64,000 nt of DNA. It comes from Flavobacterium soli DSM 19725. Its GTDB lineage: Bacteria; Bacteroidota; Bacteroidia; Flavobacteriales; Flavobacteriaceae. The DNA is taken from NCBI RefSeq assembly GCF_000422705.1, contig NZ_AUGO01000014.1, positions 1-64,000 of the forward strand, given 5' to 3'. The translations under genes were made by a program, and so were the position numbers. Every line of letters begins with the position of its first letter. Positions within the stretch are counted from its first letter, which is position 1. Positions 1-8,391 of the stretch are shown here, piece after piece. The notes under the pieces are model-generated. The model was not told the origin of the DNA, searched no databases, and saw nothing but the letters and a program-made list of their open reading frames with translations.

Positions 1-20
1 ATGTCGTCGCCTTTCTTTTG

Positions 21-55
21 AAAACCCCTCATCATTCGATGAGGGGTTTTTTGTT
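21..55 (+). terminator. Rho-independent terminator of an upstream gene
   Basis: Twelve-base arms (21-32 and 39-50) with a six-base loop are followed by a T-rich run. The hairpin probably ends a gene that lies left of the window. The first 21 bases can be read as a short frame ending in TGA and may be that gene's last codons, but this cannot be shown. Confidence 0.75.
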
Positions 56-346
56 TTTATTGATGCAGGGATGCTGGATATAGGGAAAAGCAAAAAAAGG
101 TATTGGGTTTCCAACAGATAAGCATTAATCACATTAAATGGCAGAAATTTGTTATTGGAAATCTCTACAAAAGGATAGAAATATTGCCTATCAGCCAGCA
201 ACGTGAGGCAAACGCATGACTGTCCTTATGATAATGGTTTAAAAAAGAAAGCTATTAATCTTGTAAATCTATTCTTTTGAAATTGAATATCTAAAATTGA
301 TATGAGTCAAAATCAAATCGACAACAAATGATTTTGAAGTATTTTT
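56..346. other. Intergenic region with no recognised gene
   Basis: About 290 bases lie between the terminator and the first minus-strand gene. The longest open stretches are about 20-30 codons and I recognise none. No tRNA-like fold or repeat was found. Confidence 0.5.
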
Positions 347-556
347 TTAGTGCTTTAGATATCCTTTAATTAAGAATAAAAAACCAATAAATACAATAAA
401 GCCTAAAAGAATAATATAACTTCCTTTATAAAATTTTTTATGTAGTTTAAGATCTTTTCTGTAAGAATATATCATAGCAACTATAAAAAGAACCACAAAA
501 AAACCAGCAAATACTAATTGACCTTGGCTAAACATGTTTGATAAATTTTGATACAA
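347..556 (-). CDS. Small two-helix membrane protein, conserved hypothetical
   Basis: A 69-residue protein with two predicted membrane helices (about residues 14-32 and 47-64). They are joined by a basic loop of roughly 14 residues rich in lysine and histidine. No enzymatic motif is visible. Proteins of this layout are, as I recall, frequent as unnamed genes in Flavobacterium, but I cannot assign a function. It is divergent from the pyrophosphohydrolase gene at 616, with about 60 bases between the two starts, so the promoters must overlap. Membrane location is inferred from hydrophobicity only. Confidence 0.65.
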   Translation of the reverse strand: MYQNLSNMFSQGQLVFAGFFVVLFIVAMIYSYRKDLKLHKKFYKGSYIILLGFIVFIGFLFLIKGYLKH

Positions 557-615
557 AAATAGCTATAAATTGTCAAAAGTTAGTATTTTGCAATATCATT
601 TAACAAGACATATTT

Positions 616-999
616 ATGCAAAAGCAACTTAATTCAGTAAAAGAATTTCATGAAGCGTTTAGAATTGGATTCAATGAAAATCCTACAGCAGATCTAGGAG
701 AATCAAAAAATATTCTGCGATTTAATTTGATGAAAGAAGAGAATGAAGAATATCTAGAGGCTGTACAAAATAATGACATTATTGAAATTGCTGACGCTTT
801 GGGAGATATGCTATACATTTTGTGCGGAACAATTATTGAGCATGGACTCCAACATAAGATTGAGGAAGTTTTCGACGAAATTCAAAGAAGTAACATGAGT
901 AAACTTGGAGATGATGGCAACCCTATTTACAGAGAAGACGGTAAGGTAATGAAAGGCCCAAACTATTTCAAACCGAATTTTTCAGAAATCTTAAAATAA
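616..999 (+). CDS. MazG-like nucleoside triphosphate pyrophosphohydrolase
   Basis: A 127-residue cytoplasmic protein of the all-alpha NTP pyrophosphatase superfamily (MazG / dimeric dUTPase-like / phosphoribosyl-ATP pyrophosphohydrolase-like). The metal-binding acidic signature is clear: E41, E42 and E45 on one helix, then E57, D60 and D64 on the next. Family members hydrolyse NTPs to NMP and pyrophosphate, often to remove damaged or non-canonical nucleotides. The substrate cannot be told from sequence. The C-terminal GDDGNPIYREDGKVMKGPNY segment matches the part of this subfamily that closes over the active site. It stands alone and shares a bidirectional terminator with ilvE. Confidence 0.82.
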   Translation: MQKQLNSVKEFHEAFRIGFNENPTADLGESKNILRFNLMKEENEEYLEAVQNNDIIEIADALGDMLYILCGTIIEHGLQHKIEEVFDEIQRSNMSKLGDDGNPIYREDGKVMKGPNYFKPNFSEILK

Positions 1000-1001
1000 A
1001 A

Positions 1002-1035
1002 AAAAGCTCGAAATTTATTTTCGAGCTTTTTTCGA
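1002..1035. terminator. Bidirectional terminator between converging genes
   Basis: Perfect 12-base arms (1002-1013 and 1019-1030) with a five-base loop. A runs on one side and T runs on the other make it usable from both strands. It serves the pyrophosphohydrolase gene on plus and ilvE on minus. Confidence 0.85.
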
Positions 1036-2103
1036 TTATATTTTAACTGTCCAGCCAAAAGTATCTTCAGACAGTTTGTATTGAATTTTAGTAAGCTTAT
1101 CTTTTAATTGCAAAGCTATTGAATTTTCAAGTTTTGGCAATTCATAATAAATTTCCTGATATGAAAATCCAACGATAGGATTCACAACTGCGGCAGTACC
1201 AGCTCCAAAAATTTCTTTTAAACTTCCATTCTTAGCTGCTTCGATAATTTCTTCTACAAGAACAGGACGAATATCTACTTCAATCCCATCTCTTTTTGCA
1301 ATGTCAATTAAACTTTTTCGGGTAACGCCATCTAATATTCTTTCACTAGTTGGTGCTGTATATAAAGTATCATTAATTCTAAAAAATACATTCATTGTTC
1401 CAGCTTCCTCTAATTTTGAGTGAGTTGCATCATCTGTCCAGATAATTTGCTGGAATCCTCTCTCATTTGCTAATTTTGTAGGATAAAATTGGGCAGAATA
1501 GTTTCCTGCAGCTTTTGCAGCTCCAATTCCTCCATTTGCAGCACGACTATAATGTTCGGCAATAATCACTTTTACTTCTCCTGAGTAATAAGACTTTGCT
1601 GGTGAAAGTATAATCATAAATCGGTATTGAGTTGATGGTGCAGCAATAACACCCGAACCAATAGCAATCATGAAAGGTCTTATATACAATGTATTACCTA
1701 ATCCTTTTTTTACCCATTCTCGCTCTAAATCAATTAGTTGATGTAAGCCGCTCATGAAAATTTCCTCATCAACTTCGGGCATTGCCATCCTTTTGGCAGA
1801 CTTATTAAAGCGTTCAAAGTTTTGATCTGGTCTAAAAAGCCAAACATCATCTAGATCATCTTTATAAGCTTTCATCCCTTCAAAGATTGCTTGACCATAA
1901 TGAAATACTTTAGCTGATGGATCTAGTAGAAATGGTGCATAAGGCTTTATCTCCGCTTTTTGCCATTTTCCTTCTCTAAAATCGCATACAAACATATGAT
2001 CTGTAAAAGTGGTACCAAATGTTAGGTTGTCAAAATCGACTGTGTCAATTTTTGAAGCAGGAACCTTTACTATATCGATTTCGTGAGTGGTTTTTGAACT
2101 CAT
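1036..2103 (-). CDS. ilvE: Branched-chain amino acid aminotransferase
   Basis: A 355-residue fold-type IV PLP enzyme that interconverts leucine, isoleucine and valine with their 2-oxo acids using glutamate/2-oxoglutarate. The length fits the longer BCAT type (about 350-360 residues). Visible family marks are the FHYGQAIFEGMKAY segment near residues 67-80, the IRPFM block near 141, the AKAAGNYS block whose lysine (about K197) should carry the PLP, the EEAGTMNVFF stretch, and the GTAAVV phosphate-binding loop near the C-terminus. It is cytoplasmic and monocistronic here; other ilv or leu genes are absent from the window. About 290 bases upstream are AT-rich with no obvious leader peptide or T-box. 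Confidence 0.95.
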   Translation of the reverse strand: MSSKTTHEIDIVKVPASKIDTVDFDNLTFGTTFTDHMFVCDFREGKWQKAEIKPYAPFLLDPSAKVFHYGQAIFEGMKAYKDDLDDVWLFRPDQNFERFNKSAKRMAMPEVDEEIFMSGLHQLIDLEREWVKKGLGNTLYIRPFMIAIGSGVIAAPSTQYRFMIILSPAKSYYSGEVKVIIAEHYSRAANGGIGAAKAAGNYSAQFYPTKLANERGFQQIIWTDDATHSKLEEAGTMNVFFRINDTLYTAPTSERILDGVTRKSLIDIAKRDGIEVDIRPVLVEEIIEAAKNGSLKEIFGAGTAAVVNPIVGFSYQEIYYELPKLENSIALQLKDKLTKIQYKLSEDTFGWTVKI

Positions 2104-2396
2104 TTATTTTGGTGTTTTTAAATAAAATTTATTCATAAATTCATGGTATTTAGTTGTTTATGAATTAAATTTAAAAATTAAAGATAGTTTTATTAGTTTT
2201 TGCTAAATTAATAAAATTTGAGATGATTTAGGATCTGCAGGTAAATATTTTAATGCTTTTTTCTAAATTGATTATATACCACTTAAAAAAATATAAATAC
2301 AATAAGAATAATTGAAATTTAGTAATAGAATGGTCTAAAGTTCCAATAAACTCTTATTTTTGTAGGGTTACAAATTGAAATTTAAAATATACGAAA
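2104..2396. promoter_or_regulatory. Divergent promoter region of ilvE and the DUF4920 lipoprotein gene
   Basis: A 293-base AT-rich spacer. On the plus strand TATTTTTG at 2355-2362 fits the Bacteroidota -7 element TAnnTTTG and lies 34 bases before the ATG at 2397. I could not fix the -33 element or the ilvE promoter with confidence. Confidence 0.45.
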
Positions 2397-3020
2397 ATGA
2401 AAAAAATAATTGTCTTAGTTTGTTCATTAGCATTGATTAGCAGTTGTAAGAAAGCATCTGAAGAAGTAGAAATTGATGAAACAAAAACCGAAATCCCAAC
2501 TGATACTATAATTCCAACAGATACTTTAGCAGTTGAAAAAGAAGACATTGAAGAAACAGATGTACTTTCAAAAGAAGAAATAGAAGAGGTTAAGGTTGAA
2601 ACTAAAGAATCCAAAGTTCAATATGCTTCATTTGGAGGTAAATTCACAGCTGATAAAGCTTTAACTAAAGAACAGATGTTAAAAAAATATAAGTCTTTGA
2701 AGAAAGGCGATACAGTTGCTGTACAATTCAAGTCAAAAATAAAAGAAGTTTGCAAGAAAAAAGGCTGTTGGATGTCAATGGATTTGACAAACGAAAACGA
2801 ATCTTTTGTACGTTTTAAAGATTATGGTTTCTTTGTTCCATTAAATGCCGATAATTCGAATGCAGTTGTTAGTGGAAGAGCTTATCTTGATGTTATAACA
2901 GTTGATGAACTAAAGCATTATGCTAAAGATGGAGGTAAATCTGATGCTGAAATAGCAAAAATAACGGAACCAAAAATTACCTATGCTTTCCAAGCAGATG
3001 GCGTTTTAATTGAAAAATAA
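2397..3020 (+). CDS. DUF4920-type lipoprotein
   Basis: A 207-residue predicted lipoprotein. A short hydrophobic signal ends in a lipobox with C17, so the mature protein should be anchored in the membrane, probably the outer membrane. Residues about 20-75 are an acidic, Glu/Thr-rich linker. The C-terminal part (about 80-205) resembles DUF4920: it has a KKKGCWMSM cysteine segment, a VRFKDYGFFVPLN segment and a VSGRAYLDVITVDEL segment typical of a small beta domain. The function of the family is unknown to me; metal or redox roles have been guessed because of the conserved cysteines. Its TAA stop shares its last base with the ATG of the next lipoprotein gene, so the two are translationally coupled. 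Confidence 0.75.
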   Translation: MKKIIVLVCSLALISSCKKASEEVEIDETKTEIPTDTIIPTDTLAVEKEDIEETDVLSKEEIEEVKVETKESKVQYASFGGKFTADKALTKEQMLKKYKSLKKGDTVAVQFKSKIKEVCKKKGCWMSMDLTNENESFVRFKDYGFFVPLNADNSNAVVSGRAYLDVITVDELKHYAKDGGKSDAEIAKITEPKITYAFQADGVLIEK

Positions 3021-3469
3021 TGAAAAAAATAGTAACATTCATTATCATTCTTGCCTCCATTTCATGTAATCAGAAAGTTGAACAAACGGAGATTTCTAGC
3101 GAAAAAGCTTCTGAAAAAACCAACGATAAAAAATTTGAAATGTATGAAATGTCTGAAATGTCACTCTTGATGGAGCAGATGTATGTCGACAATGAACGTT
3201 TAAAAGAAAGAATTAAAAAAGGTGACACCATTGGTGAATTTCCCAATCATTTTCTGAAAATTCATGAAGCAGTAATGACAGACGATAAAGAAAATGACGC
3301 TTTTTTTAAAGAACAAGCAGCAAATTTTATTAAAGCCCAACGGCTTATTTATGAAGACCCTAAAAATGCCAAACAACATTTTAATGATGGTGTTGATGCT
3401 TGTTTAAAGTGTCATCAAGTAAAATGTGGCGGGCCTATCCCTAAAATTAAAAAGTTATATATTGAATAA
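3020..3469 (+). CDS. Lipoprotein with a C-terminal cytochrome c-type heme motif
   Basis: A 149-residue predicted lipoprotein with lipobox cysteine C16, a short charged linker and an otherwise helical domain. Near the C-terminus is a CxxCH motif (C128, C131, H132), the covalent heme c attachment signature, followed by a further cysteine at about 136. The helical layout with a late CxxCH resembles four-helix cytochrome c' proteins, where the heme motif sits on the last helix. That is inference from layout only. The start overlaps the upstream stop by one base, which suggests that the two lipoproteins work together in the periplasm. Confidence 0.65.
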   Translation: MKKIVTFIIILASISCNQKVEQTEISSEKASEKTNDKKFEMYEMSEMSLLMEQMYVDNERLKERIKKGDTIGEFPNHFLKIHEAVMTDDKENDAFFKEQAANFIKAQRLIYEDPKNAKQHFNDGVDACLKCHQVKCGGPIPKIKKLYIE

Positions 3470-3478
3470 TTGAAACAA

Positions 3479-4141
3479 ATGAAAAGAGAAATTATTCAAA
3501 CTTCGGATGGTTCTACAACAATCCATTTGCCGGAGTGGAATGAGAATTATCATTCTAAACACGGTGCAATTCAAGAAGCAAAACATGTATTTATAAAAAA
3601 CGGACTTTCCTTATTTGAAGGGAAGTCCGTTTCTATTTTAGAGATAGGTTTTGGAACTGGTTTAAATGCTTTTATAACCTATTTAGAAGCTCTAAAATTC
3701 AATCAATCGATTTATTATGTTGGAGTAGAAGCCTATCCTGTTTCGTTTGAAGAAGTTGCTCAAATGAATTATATTTCTGAACTTGACGCTAAAAAAGATG
3801 CTGCTATTTTCCAAAAAATGCATCAGGCAGAGTGGAATGCAAATGTTAAAATTTCAGAAAAATTTCTGTTAAAAAAAAGAAAAATATATTTTAATGAAAT
3901 CGCTGATAATCAGGAGTTTGATTTAATTTATTTTGATGCTTTTGGATACAGGGTTCAACCTGAATTGTGGAGTACAGAAATCTTCCGAAAGATGTATGAA
4001 GCCTTGAAAAACGATAGTTATCTTGTGACCTATGCAGCTAGAGGAAGTGTAAAACGAAGTATGCTAGAAGTTGGATTTTCTGTAGAAAAATTGGAAGGTC
4101 CTCCAGGCAAACGGGAAATGTTTAGAGCCTACAAAAAATAA
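3479..4141 (+). CDS. mnmD: tRNA mnm5s2U34 methyltransferase, MnmD type
   Basis: A 220-residue class I SAM-dependent methyltransferase of the MnmC N-terminal (DUF752) family, here free-standing without the MnmC FAD oxidase domain. It should methylate the aminomethyl group on wobble uridine of certain tRNAs. Visible marks are the HSKHGA segment near residues 26-31, the SAM loop LEIGFGTGLNA (about 54-64), the YFDAFGYRVQPELW catalytic segment near 145-158 and the GPPGKREM segment at the C-terminus. A TTG start at 3470 is also open, but the ATG at 3479 gives the usual family N-terminus and lies 9 bases after the lipoprotein stop. Confidence 0.9.
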   Translation: MKREIIQTSDGSTTIHLPEWNENYHSKHGAIQEAKHVFIKNGLSLFEGKSVSILEIGFGTGLNAFITYLEALKFNQSIYYVGVEAYPVSFEEVAQMNYISELDAKKDAAIFQKMHQAEWNANVKISEKFLLKKRKIYFNEIADNQEFDLIYFDAFGYRVQPELWSTEIFRKMYEALKNDSYLVTYAARGSVKRSMLEVGFSVEKLEGPPGKREMFRAYKK

Positions 4142-4244
4142 TTTTAACATAAAAAATAGTTTTTATTAACTAAAACGTTTTCGTGCGGATTGATTTTTTG
4201 ATTAAATTTGAAAAAACAAATACAAAATAGGTTAAATTCATTTT

Positions 4245-4442
4245 ATGAAAAAGACTATGTTTAGTTACACTAAAAGCATACTTGAAAGAGTAAGTTTTGA
4301 TCCATTACTTTTTTGTAAGGAAGTAGAAAAAGCATTAAAAATACTATTGCCTTATGAAATCGAACAGTTAACCGATTGGCTGTTTCAATACACAAAAGAA
4401 AAACCAGAATTGCAACATTGCCAATTACTATTAAACAAATAA
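4245..4442 (+). CDS. Small conserved hypothetical protein
   Basis: A 65-residue soluble acidic/helical protein without transmembrane segments or signal peptide. Two cysteines lie at about residues 24 and 59. An alternative ATG 12 bases downstream (4257) would give a 61-residue form beginning MFSYTKS, which I think may be the true start. I recall similar short proteins in Flavobacterium but know no function. It ends just before a strong terminator that separates it from the convergent oxyR. Confidence 0.6.
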   Translation: MKKTMFSYTKSILERVSFDPLLFCKEVEKALKILLPYEIEQLTDWLFQYTKEKPELQHCQLLLNK

Positions 4443-4446
4443 AACT

Positions 4447-4476
4447 AAAAGGAGCTTAAACGGCTCCTTTTTTTAT
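4447..4476. terminator. Terminator between the small gene and oxyR
   Basis: Eight-base arms (4448-4455 and 4463-4470) and a T run on the plus strand. The structure reaches the oxyR stop codon at 4473 and could also serve the minus strand, where the T tract is weaker. Confidence 0.8.
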
Positions 4477-5414
4477 TTTTTACTTAATGGACTAATTATT
4501 TGAACGTTCTGGAAAACAATTGCCCCTTTTACAACCCCGGAAATGGTGGTTCTCAAAGCATCAATTATATGAATTTTCAATTCTGTTTTTGGAAAAATGA
4601 GACTTACTTCTCTTGCAGGTTTTGGTTCTACAAAATGATGTAATTTGCTTTTATTTTTTTCATTCAGGTCCAATGTATGAAGATAAGGCAATAAAGTTGT
4701 TCCTAAGCCTTCATCCGCTAATTTAATAAGCGTTTCAAAACTACCACTCTCTAATCTAAATGAATTTCCTGTACTAACGCCATTGGTTTTACATAGATTC
4801 AGGATTCCATCACGAAAGCAATGTCCATCTTGAAGTAATAAAATCTCCTCAATATTCAAATCAGAAATTTGTATCTCTTCCTTTTGAGCCATCCTGTGGT
4901 GTTCAGGAATATAGGCAACAAAGGGTTCAAAATACAACACAATTTCTTTTAATTTTTCTTCCATCAAAGGAGTTGCAGCTATTGCAGCATCAAGATGTCC
5001 ATTTTTTAGTTTCAAAATGATTTCATCCGTATTCAATTCCTCAATGATCAGTTTTACTTTTGGATATTTTTTGATGAAATTATTCAGGAACATCGGCAAA
5101 AGCGTTGGCATGATGGTAGGAATGATGCCTAATCGGAATTCTCCACCAATAAAACCTTTCTGTTGTTCTACAATATCTTTGATTCTATCAGCTTCAATAA
5201 CAATATTTTTTGCTTGATTGACAATCTTCTGTCCAATATCAGTCAGCTGAATCGGTTTTTTGGTTCTGTCAAAAATTTGAATACTCAGCTCTTCTTCAAT
5301 TTTTTGTATTTGCATACTCAGAGTGGGCTGTGTCACAAAGCATTTTTCGGCAGCCAATGTAAAATTCTTGTGTTCGGCTACAGCCAAAACATATTGCAAT
5401 TGTGTGATTGTCAT
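4473..5414 (-). CDS. oxyR: LysR-family hydrogen peroxide sensor OxyR
   Basis: A 313-residue LysR-type regulator. The winged HTH is at residues 1-60 (LQYVLAVAEHKNFTLAAEKC, TQPTLSMQIQKIEEEL) and the effector domain follows. The peroxidatic pair is present in GHCFRDGILNLC as C199 and C208, exactly the spacing and numbering of E. coli OxyR, so it should form the activating disulphide. The frame is open to 5468, but the extra 18 residues are unlike any LysR N-terminus; the ATG at 5414 fits. It is divergent from dps, a classical OxyR target, with a 106-base shared regulatory spacer. Confidence 0.93.
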   Translation of the reverse strand: MTITQLQYVLAVAEHKNFTLAAEKCFVTQPTLSMQIQKIEEELSIQIFDRTKKPIQLTDIGQKIVNQAKNIVIEADRIKDIVEQQKGFIGGEFRLGIIPTIMPTLLPMFLNNFIKKYPKVKLIIEELNTDEIILKLKNGHLDAAIAATPLMEEKLKEIVLYFEPFVAYIPEHHRMAQKEEIQISDLNIEEILLLQDGHCFRDGILNLCKTNGVSTGNSFRLESGSFETLIKLADEGLGTTLLPYLHTLDLNEKNKSKLHHFVEPKPAREVSLIFPKTELKIHIIDALRTTISGVVKGAIVFQNVQIISPLSKK

Positions 5415-5520
5415 TATATAGATATTTGATGCAAATTTAAGAAAACAATAAGTTTTTATTATAGTCAAGACAGTTATTTTTAAGTAACTTTATACTAAAT
5501 AAAACTCAAAAAATAATTTT
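5415..5520. promoter_or_regulatory. oxyR-dps divergent regulatory spacer
   Basis: A 106-base AT-rich region between divergent starts. TAACTTTA at 5485-5492 is one base off the TAnnTTTG element and is correctly placed for dps. An OxyR operator is expected from the gene arrangement, but I could not define the four ATAG-like half sites with confidence. Confidence 0.45.
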
Positions 5521-6000
5521 ATGAAAACTAACATCTTAGGACTTCCCGTAAAGGAGTCAGAATTGATTGTGACCGATTTGAATACACTATTATCCAATTT
5601 TCAAGTATATTATCAAAACTTAAGAGGAATTCACTGGAACATCAGAGGGAAACGTTTTTTTGACCTTCATGTAAAGTTTGAAGAACTGTATAACGATGCT
5701 CAATTAAAAATTGATCTGATTGCCGAAAGGGTATTAACGATAGGAGGAACGCCTTTGCATACTTTTGAAGATTATATCAAGCACAATAAATTAACGGTTG
5801 GAAAAGGTATTTCTAATGATGAAAAAGCCGTTCATTTGATTGTAAATTCATTATCAGACTTATTGAAAATTGAAAGAGAAATCCTAAATAAATCAGATGA
5901 AATTAATGATGAAGGAACCAACTCTATGATGAGTGATTTCATTGCCGAACAGGAAAAAACCATTTGGATGATGAGAGCTTGGCTTGAGGAAAGCTTGTAA
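5521..6000 (+). CDS. dps: Dps-family ferritin-like DNA protection protein
   Basis: A 159-residue four-helix-bundle protein of the Dps/miniferritin family, which forms dodecamers that oxidise Fe(II) with hydrogen peroxide and store iron. Dps ferroxidase ligands sit between subunits, and the pattern is seen here as HWNIRGKRFFDLH (His ligands) followed by FEELYNDAQLKIDLIAERV (Asp and Glu ligands). The protein ends at the last helix with no long DNA-binding tail, so DNA binding is uncertain. The neighbouring divergent oxyR suggests peroxide induction. Confidence 0.93.
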   Translation: MKTNILGLPVKESELIVTDLNTLLSNFQVYYQNLRGIHWNIRGKRFFDLHVKFEELYNDAQLKIDLIAERVLTIGGTPLHTFEDYIKHNKLTVGKGISNDEKAVHLIVNSLSDLLKIEREILNKSDEINDEGTNSMMSDFIAEQEKTIWMMRAWLEESL

Positions 6001-6020
6001 TGTAACTACATATCTTATTG

Positions 6021-6054
6021 AACCAGAATTACATCTGTAATTCTGGTTTTTTTT
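6021..6054 (+). terminator. Terminator after dps
   Basis: Perfect 13-base arms (6021-6033 and 6036-6048) with a two-base centre, followed by a T run. Confidence 0.85.
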
Positions 6055-6124
6055 GTTGTTAAATTTTAATTAAATAATTACTTTTATTTTTTAATTAGAT
6101 CTCTTTACAACTATTTTTGCCTTT

Positions 6125-6409
6125 ATGAAATTAGCGGTTAAACTTGTATTAATAATGTTTATCACCTTTTTATCGACTCCAACAATTGTGGGGTTGATAA
6201 AGCAAAACTGTGATACAAGCATTTTTTACAGTATGTCCGAGGAAGAGCTAGTTCATAAAGAGTTGAAAGAAGTTACTGCAGAAATAAAATATATGACAGT
6301 ACATTTCTTTAGAACAACTAAACTTACTTCAAGTATTATTATCTCCGAAAATTTATTGAAACACGATAATATATCGGCCTCAATTTTTTCTCCACCACCT
6401 AACGTTTAA
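6125..6409 (+). CDS. Small protein with N-terminal hydrophobic segment, hypothetical
   Basis: A 94-residue protein with a hydrophobic stretch at about residues 4-24, readable as a signal peptide or membrane anchor. A mixed charged region (SMSEEELVHKELKEV) and a short proline-rich end follow. No known domain. It lies 90 bases upstream of the SulP gene on the same strand and could belong to the transporter/carbonic anhydrase unit. I recall similar short proteins next to flavobacterial SulP genes, but this is memory, not a search. Confidence 0.6.
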   Translation: MKLAVKLVLIMFITFLSTPTIVGLIKQNCDTSIFYSMSEEELVHKELKEVTAEIKYMTVHFFRTTKLTSSIIISENLLKHDNISASIFSPPPNV

Positions 6410-6499
6410 TACATTTTTCAGATTCAATTTATTTATTGGGTCTAGAACTCTGCTATTCAGTAGGGTTATATTTAATGTATTCAATTTTAGTTAGGTATT

Positions 6500-8356
6500 A
6501 TGACAAAAAAAATCAATCTTTTTGCCAACCTCAAATCCGATTTTGCATCTGGTTTAGTGGTTTTTTTGGTGGCGCTTCCGCTGTGTTTAGGAATTGCTTT
6601 AGCTTCTGGTGCACCTCCTTTATCTGGAATTATTGCAGGTGTTGTGGGAGGTATTGTAGTAGGATATTTGAGCAAGTCTCATTTGAGTGTTTCAGGACCT
6701 GCTGCAGGTTTAACGGCAATTGTATTAACAGCAATTACCGATTTAGGAGCTTTCAATATCTTTTTAACAGCTGTTTTAATTGCAGGTATTATTCAGTTAA
6801 TTCTAGGATTTGCTAGGGCAGGAAGCATATCAAATTATTTTCCAACAAACGTAATTGAAGGAATGTTGGCAGGTATTGGAGTTATCATTATTCTGAAACA
6901 GATTCCGCATGCTGTAGGTTATGATTCTGATTTTGAGGGAGATGAAAGTTTTCTTCAAAGTGATGGCGGAAATACTTTTTCTTCCATAATTGGTGCTTTG
7001 GATTATATTCAGTTAGGCTCTGTTTTAATTACAATAGTTTCATTAGCTATTTTGATTTCATGGGATAAAGTTGGCTTTCTAAAAAGATTGAAACTAGTTC
7101 CTGGTGCTTTGGTTGCGGTTGTAGTAGGAATTCTTCTAAACGAATTTTTCACTGCCACAGGAAGTTCATTGGCAATTTCAAAAGAACATTTGGTTTCATT
7201 ACCGGTTCCAACGAGTTTCGAAGACTTTAAAAATATTGTTGTTTTACCTGATTTTAATGGTTTTTTGAATACAAAAGTGTGGATTGTTGGTGCTACAATT
7301 GCAATCGTGGCCTCAATAGAAACCCTTTTATGTATTGAAGCTGCCGATAGAATGGATGTTCAAAAAAGATATACGGATACGAATGTTGAATTGAAAGCAC
7401 AAGGAATTGGAAATATGCTGAGTGCTCTTCTTGGAGGTTTGCCAATGACTTCAGTTGTAGTTCGAACTTCTGCCAATAACAATGCAGGAGCAAAATCAAA
7501 AATGTCGGCCATTATTCATGGTGTTTTATTGCTAATTAGTGTTTTGGCCATACCTTTTCTATTGAATAAGATTCCATTGGCAACTTTGGCAGCTGTGCTT
7601 TTAATGGTAGGTTATAAACTGGCTGTTCCCAATATCAAGCACTTTGCTTCCTACATGCCAAAGGAAGTCAACTTTTTGATTATCGCTCTAGTCGCGATAA
7701 AAATTGCTTATGATGTAACCCATACAGCAGGTATTGCAGTAATTGCCTGTGCAGTTATTTCCATGGCAATCTTGGCTTATTGTATTTATAAGTTCACAAG
7801 AGTTATTGAATTTAGAAAGATGATAACCCGAAATCAATACCTATACTTTCCGTTTTTTGCAACAACAATTGCTGTAGTTTTTACCGATTTGCTAAAAGGA
7901 GTTGCATTGGGTATCATCATCAGTATTATGTTCATACTCAGAGGAAACCTGAAAAGAGCCTATCGTTTCAGAAAAGAAAAATTTGAGGACGGAGACGTCA
8001 TCCGAATCGATCTTGCTCAGGAAGTTTCATTCCTAAACAAAGCTGCAATTAAGACTACCTTGTCTCAAATTCCAGAAAATTCACGTGTGGTAATCAATGC
8101 TTCTGATACGGTTTATATCGCACATGATGTTTTGGATTTAATCCAAGAATTTGCAACCATTAGAGCAGTTGAGGAAAACATCAAGGTGAAACTGAAAGGC
8201 TTCAAGAAAGTCTATGAGCTTGATGATATCAATGACGAAAGCAATCATGTCTTTTTTGAAAGCTACGAAGAAGCCCAGTTGAGAAAACAAGCAAAACTGG
8301 ATTATAATCAATGTATTGCGATACTTGAAGAAAAAAGAAAAACAGAAGAAAAATAA
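6500..8356 (+). CDS. SulP-family inorganic anion transporter
   Basis: A 618-residue membrane protein of the SLC26/SulP family. It begins with the typical N-terminal transport core (LVVFLVALPLCLGIALASGAP and a SVSGPAAGLTA segment), has about 12-14 helices to around residue 490, and ends with a cytoplasmic STAS domain (about 490-605, including VVINASDTVYIAHDVLDLI). SulP proteins move sulfate, bicarbonate or dicarboxylates. The carbonic anhydrase gene 35 bases downstream argues for bicarbonate, as in BicA-like systems. The gene overlaps no neighbour and the ATG fits the family start. Confidence 0.92.
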   Translation: MTKKINLFANLKSDFASGLVVFLVALPLCLGIALASGAPPLSGIIAGVVGGIVVGYLSKSHLSVSGPAAGLTAIVLTAITDLGAFNIFLTAVLIAGIIQLILGFARAGSISNYFPTNVIEGMLAGIGVIIILKQIPHAVGYDSDFEGDESFLQSDGGNTFSSIIGALDYIQLGSVLITIVSLAILISWDKVGFLKRLKLVPGALVAVVVGILLNEFFTATGSSLAISKEHLVSLPVPTSFEDFKNIVVLPDFNGFLNTKVWIVGATIAIVASIETLLCIEAADRMDVQKRYTDTNVELKAQGIGNMLSALLGGLPMTSVVVRTSANNNAGAKSKMSAIIHGVLLLISVLAIPFLLNKIPLATLAAVLLMVGYKLAVPNIKHFASYMPKEVNFLIIALVAIKIAYDVTHTAGIAVIACAVISMAILAYCIYKFTRVIEFRKMITRNQYLYFPFFATTIAVVFTDLLKGVALGIIISIMFILRGNLKRAYRFRKEKFEDGDVIRIDLAQEVSFLNKAAIKTTLSQIPENSRVVINASDTVYIAHDVLDLIQEFATIRAVEENIKVKLKGFKKVYELDDINDESNHVFFESYEEAQLRKQAKLDYNQCIAILEEKRKTEEK

Positions 8357-8391
8357 GTTATAGTAATATTTACAATTTTAAAATTTAAATA

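Noticed and set aside
138..206. 22-codon frame in the first spacer
   Set aside because: Too short and without any recognisable signal, start context or neighbour support.
2354..2614. Ser-rich frame on minus opposite the DUF4920 gene
   Set aside because: Antisense shadow of the acidic linker region; no start or domain support.
6436..6816. Cysteine-rich frame overlapping the SulP gene
   Set aside because: Same-strand out-of-frame shadow of a clear SulP coding sequence.
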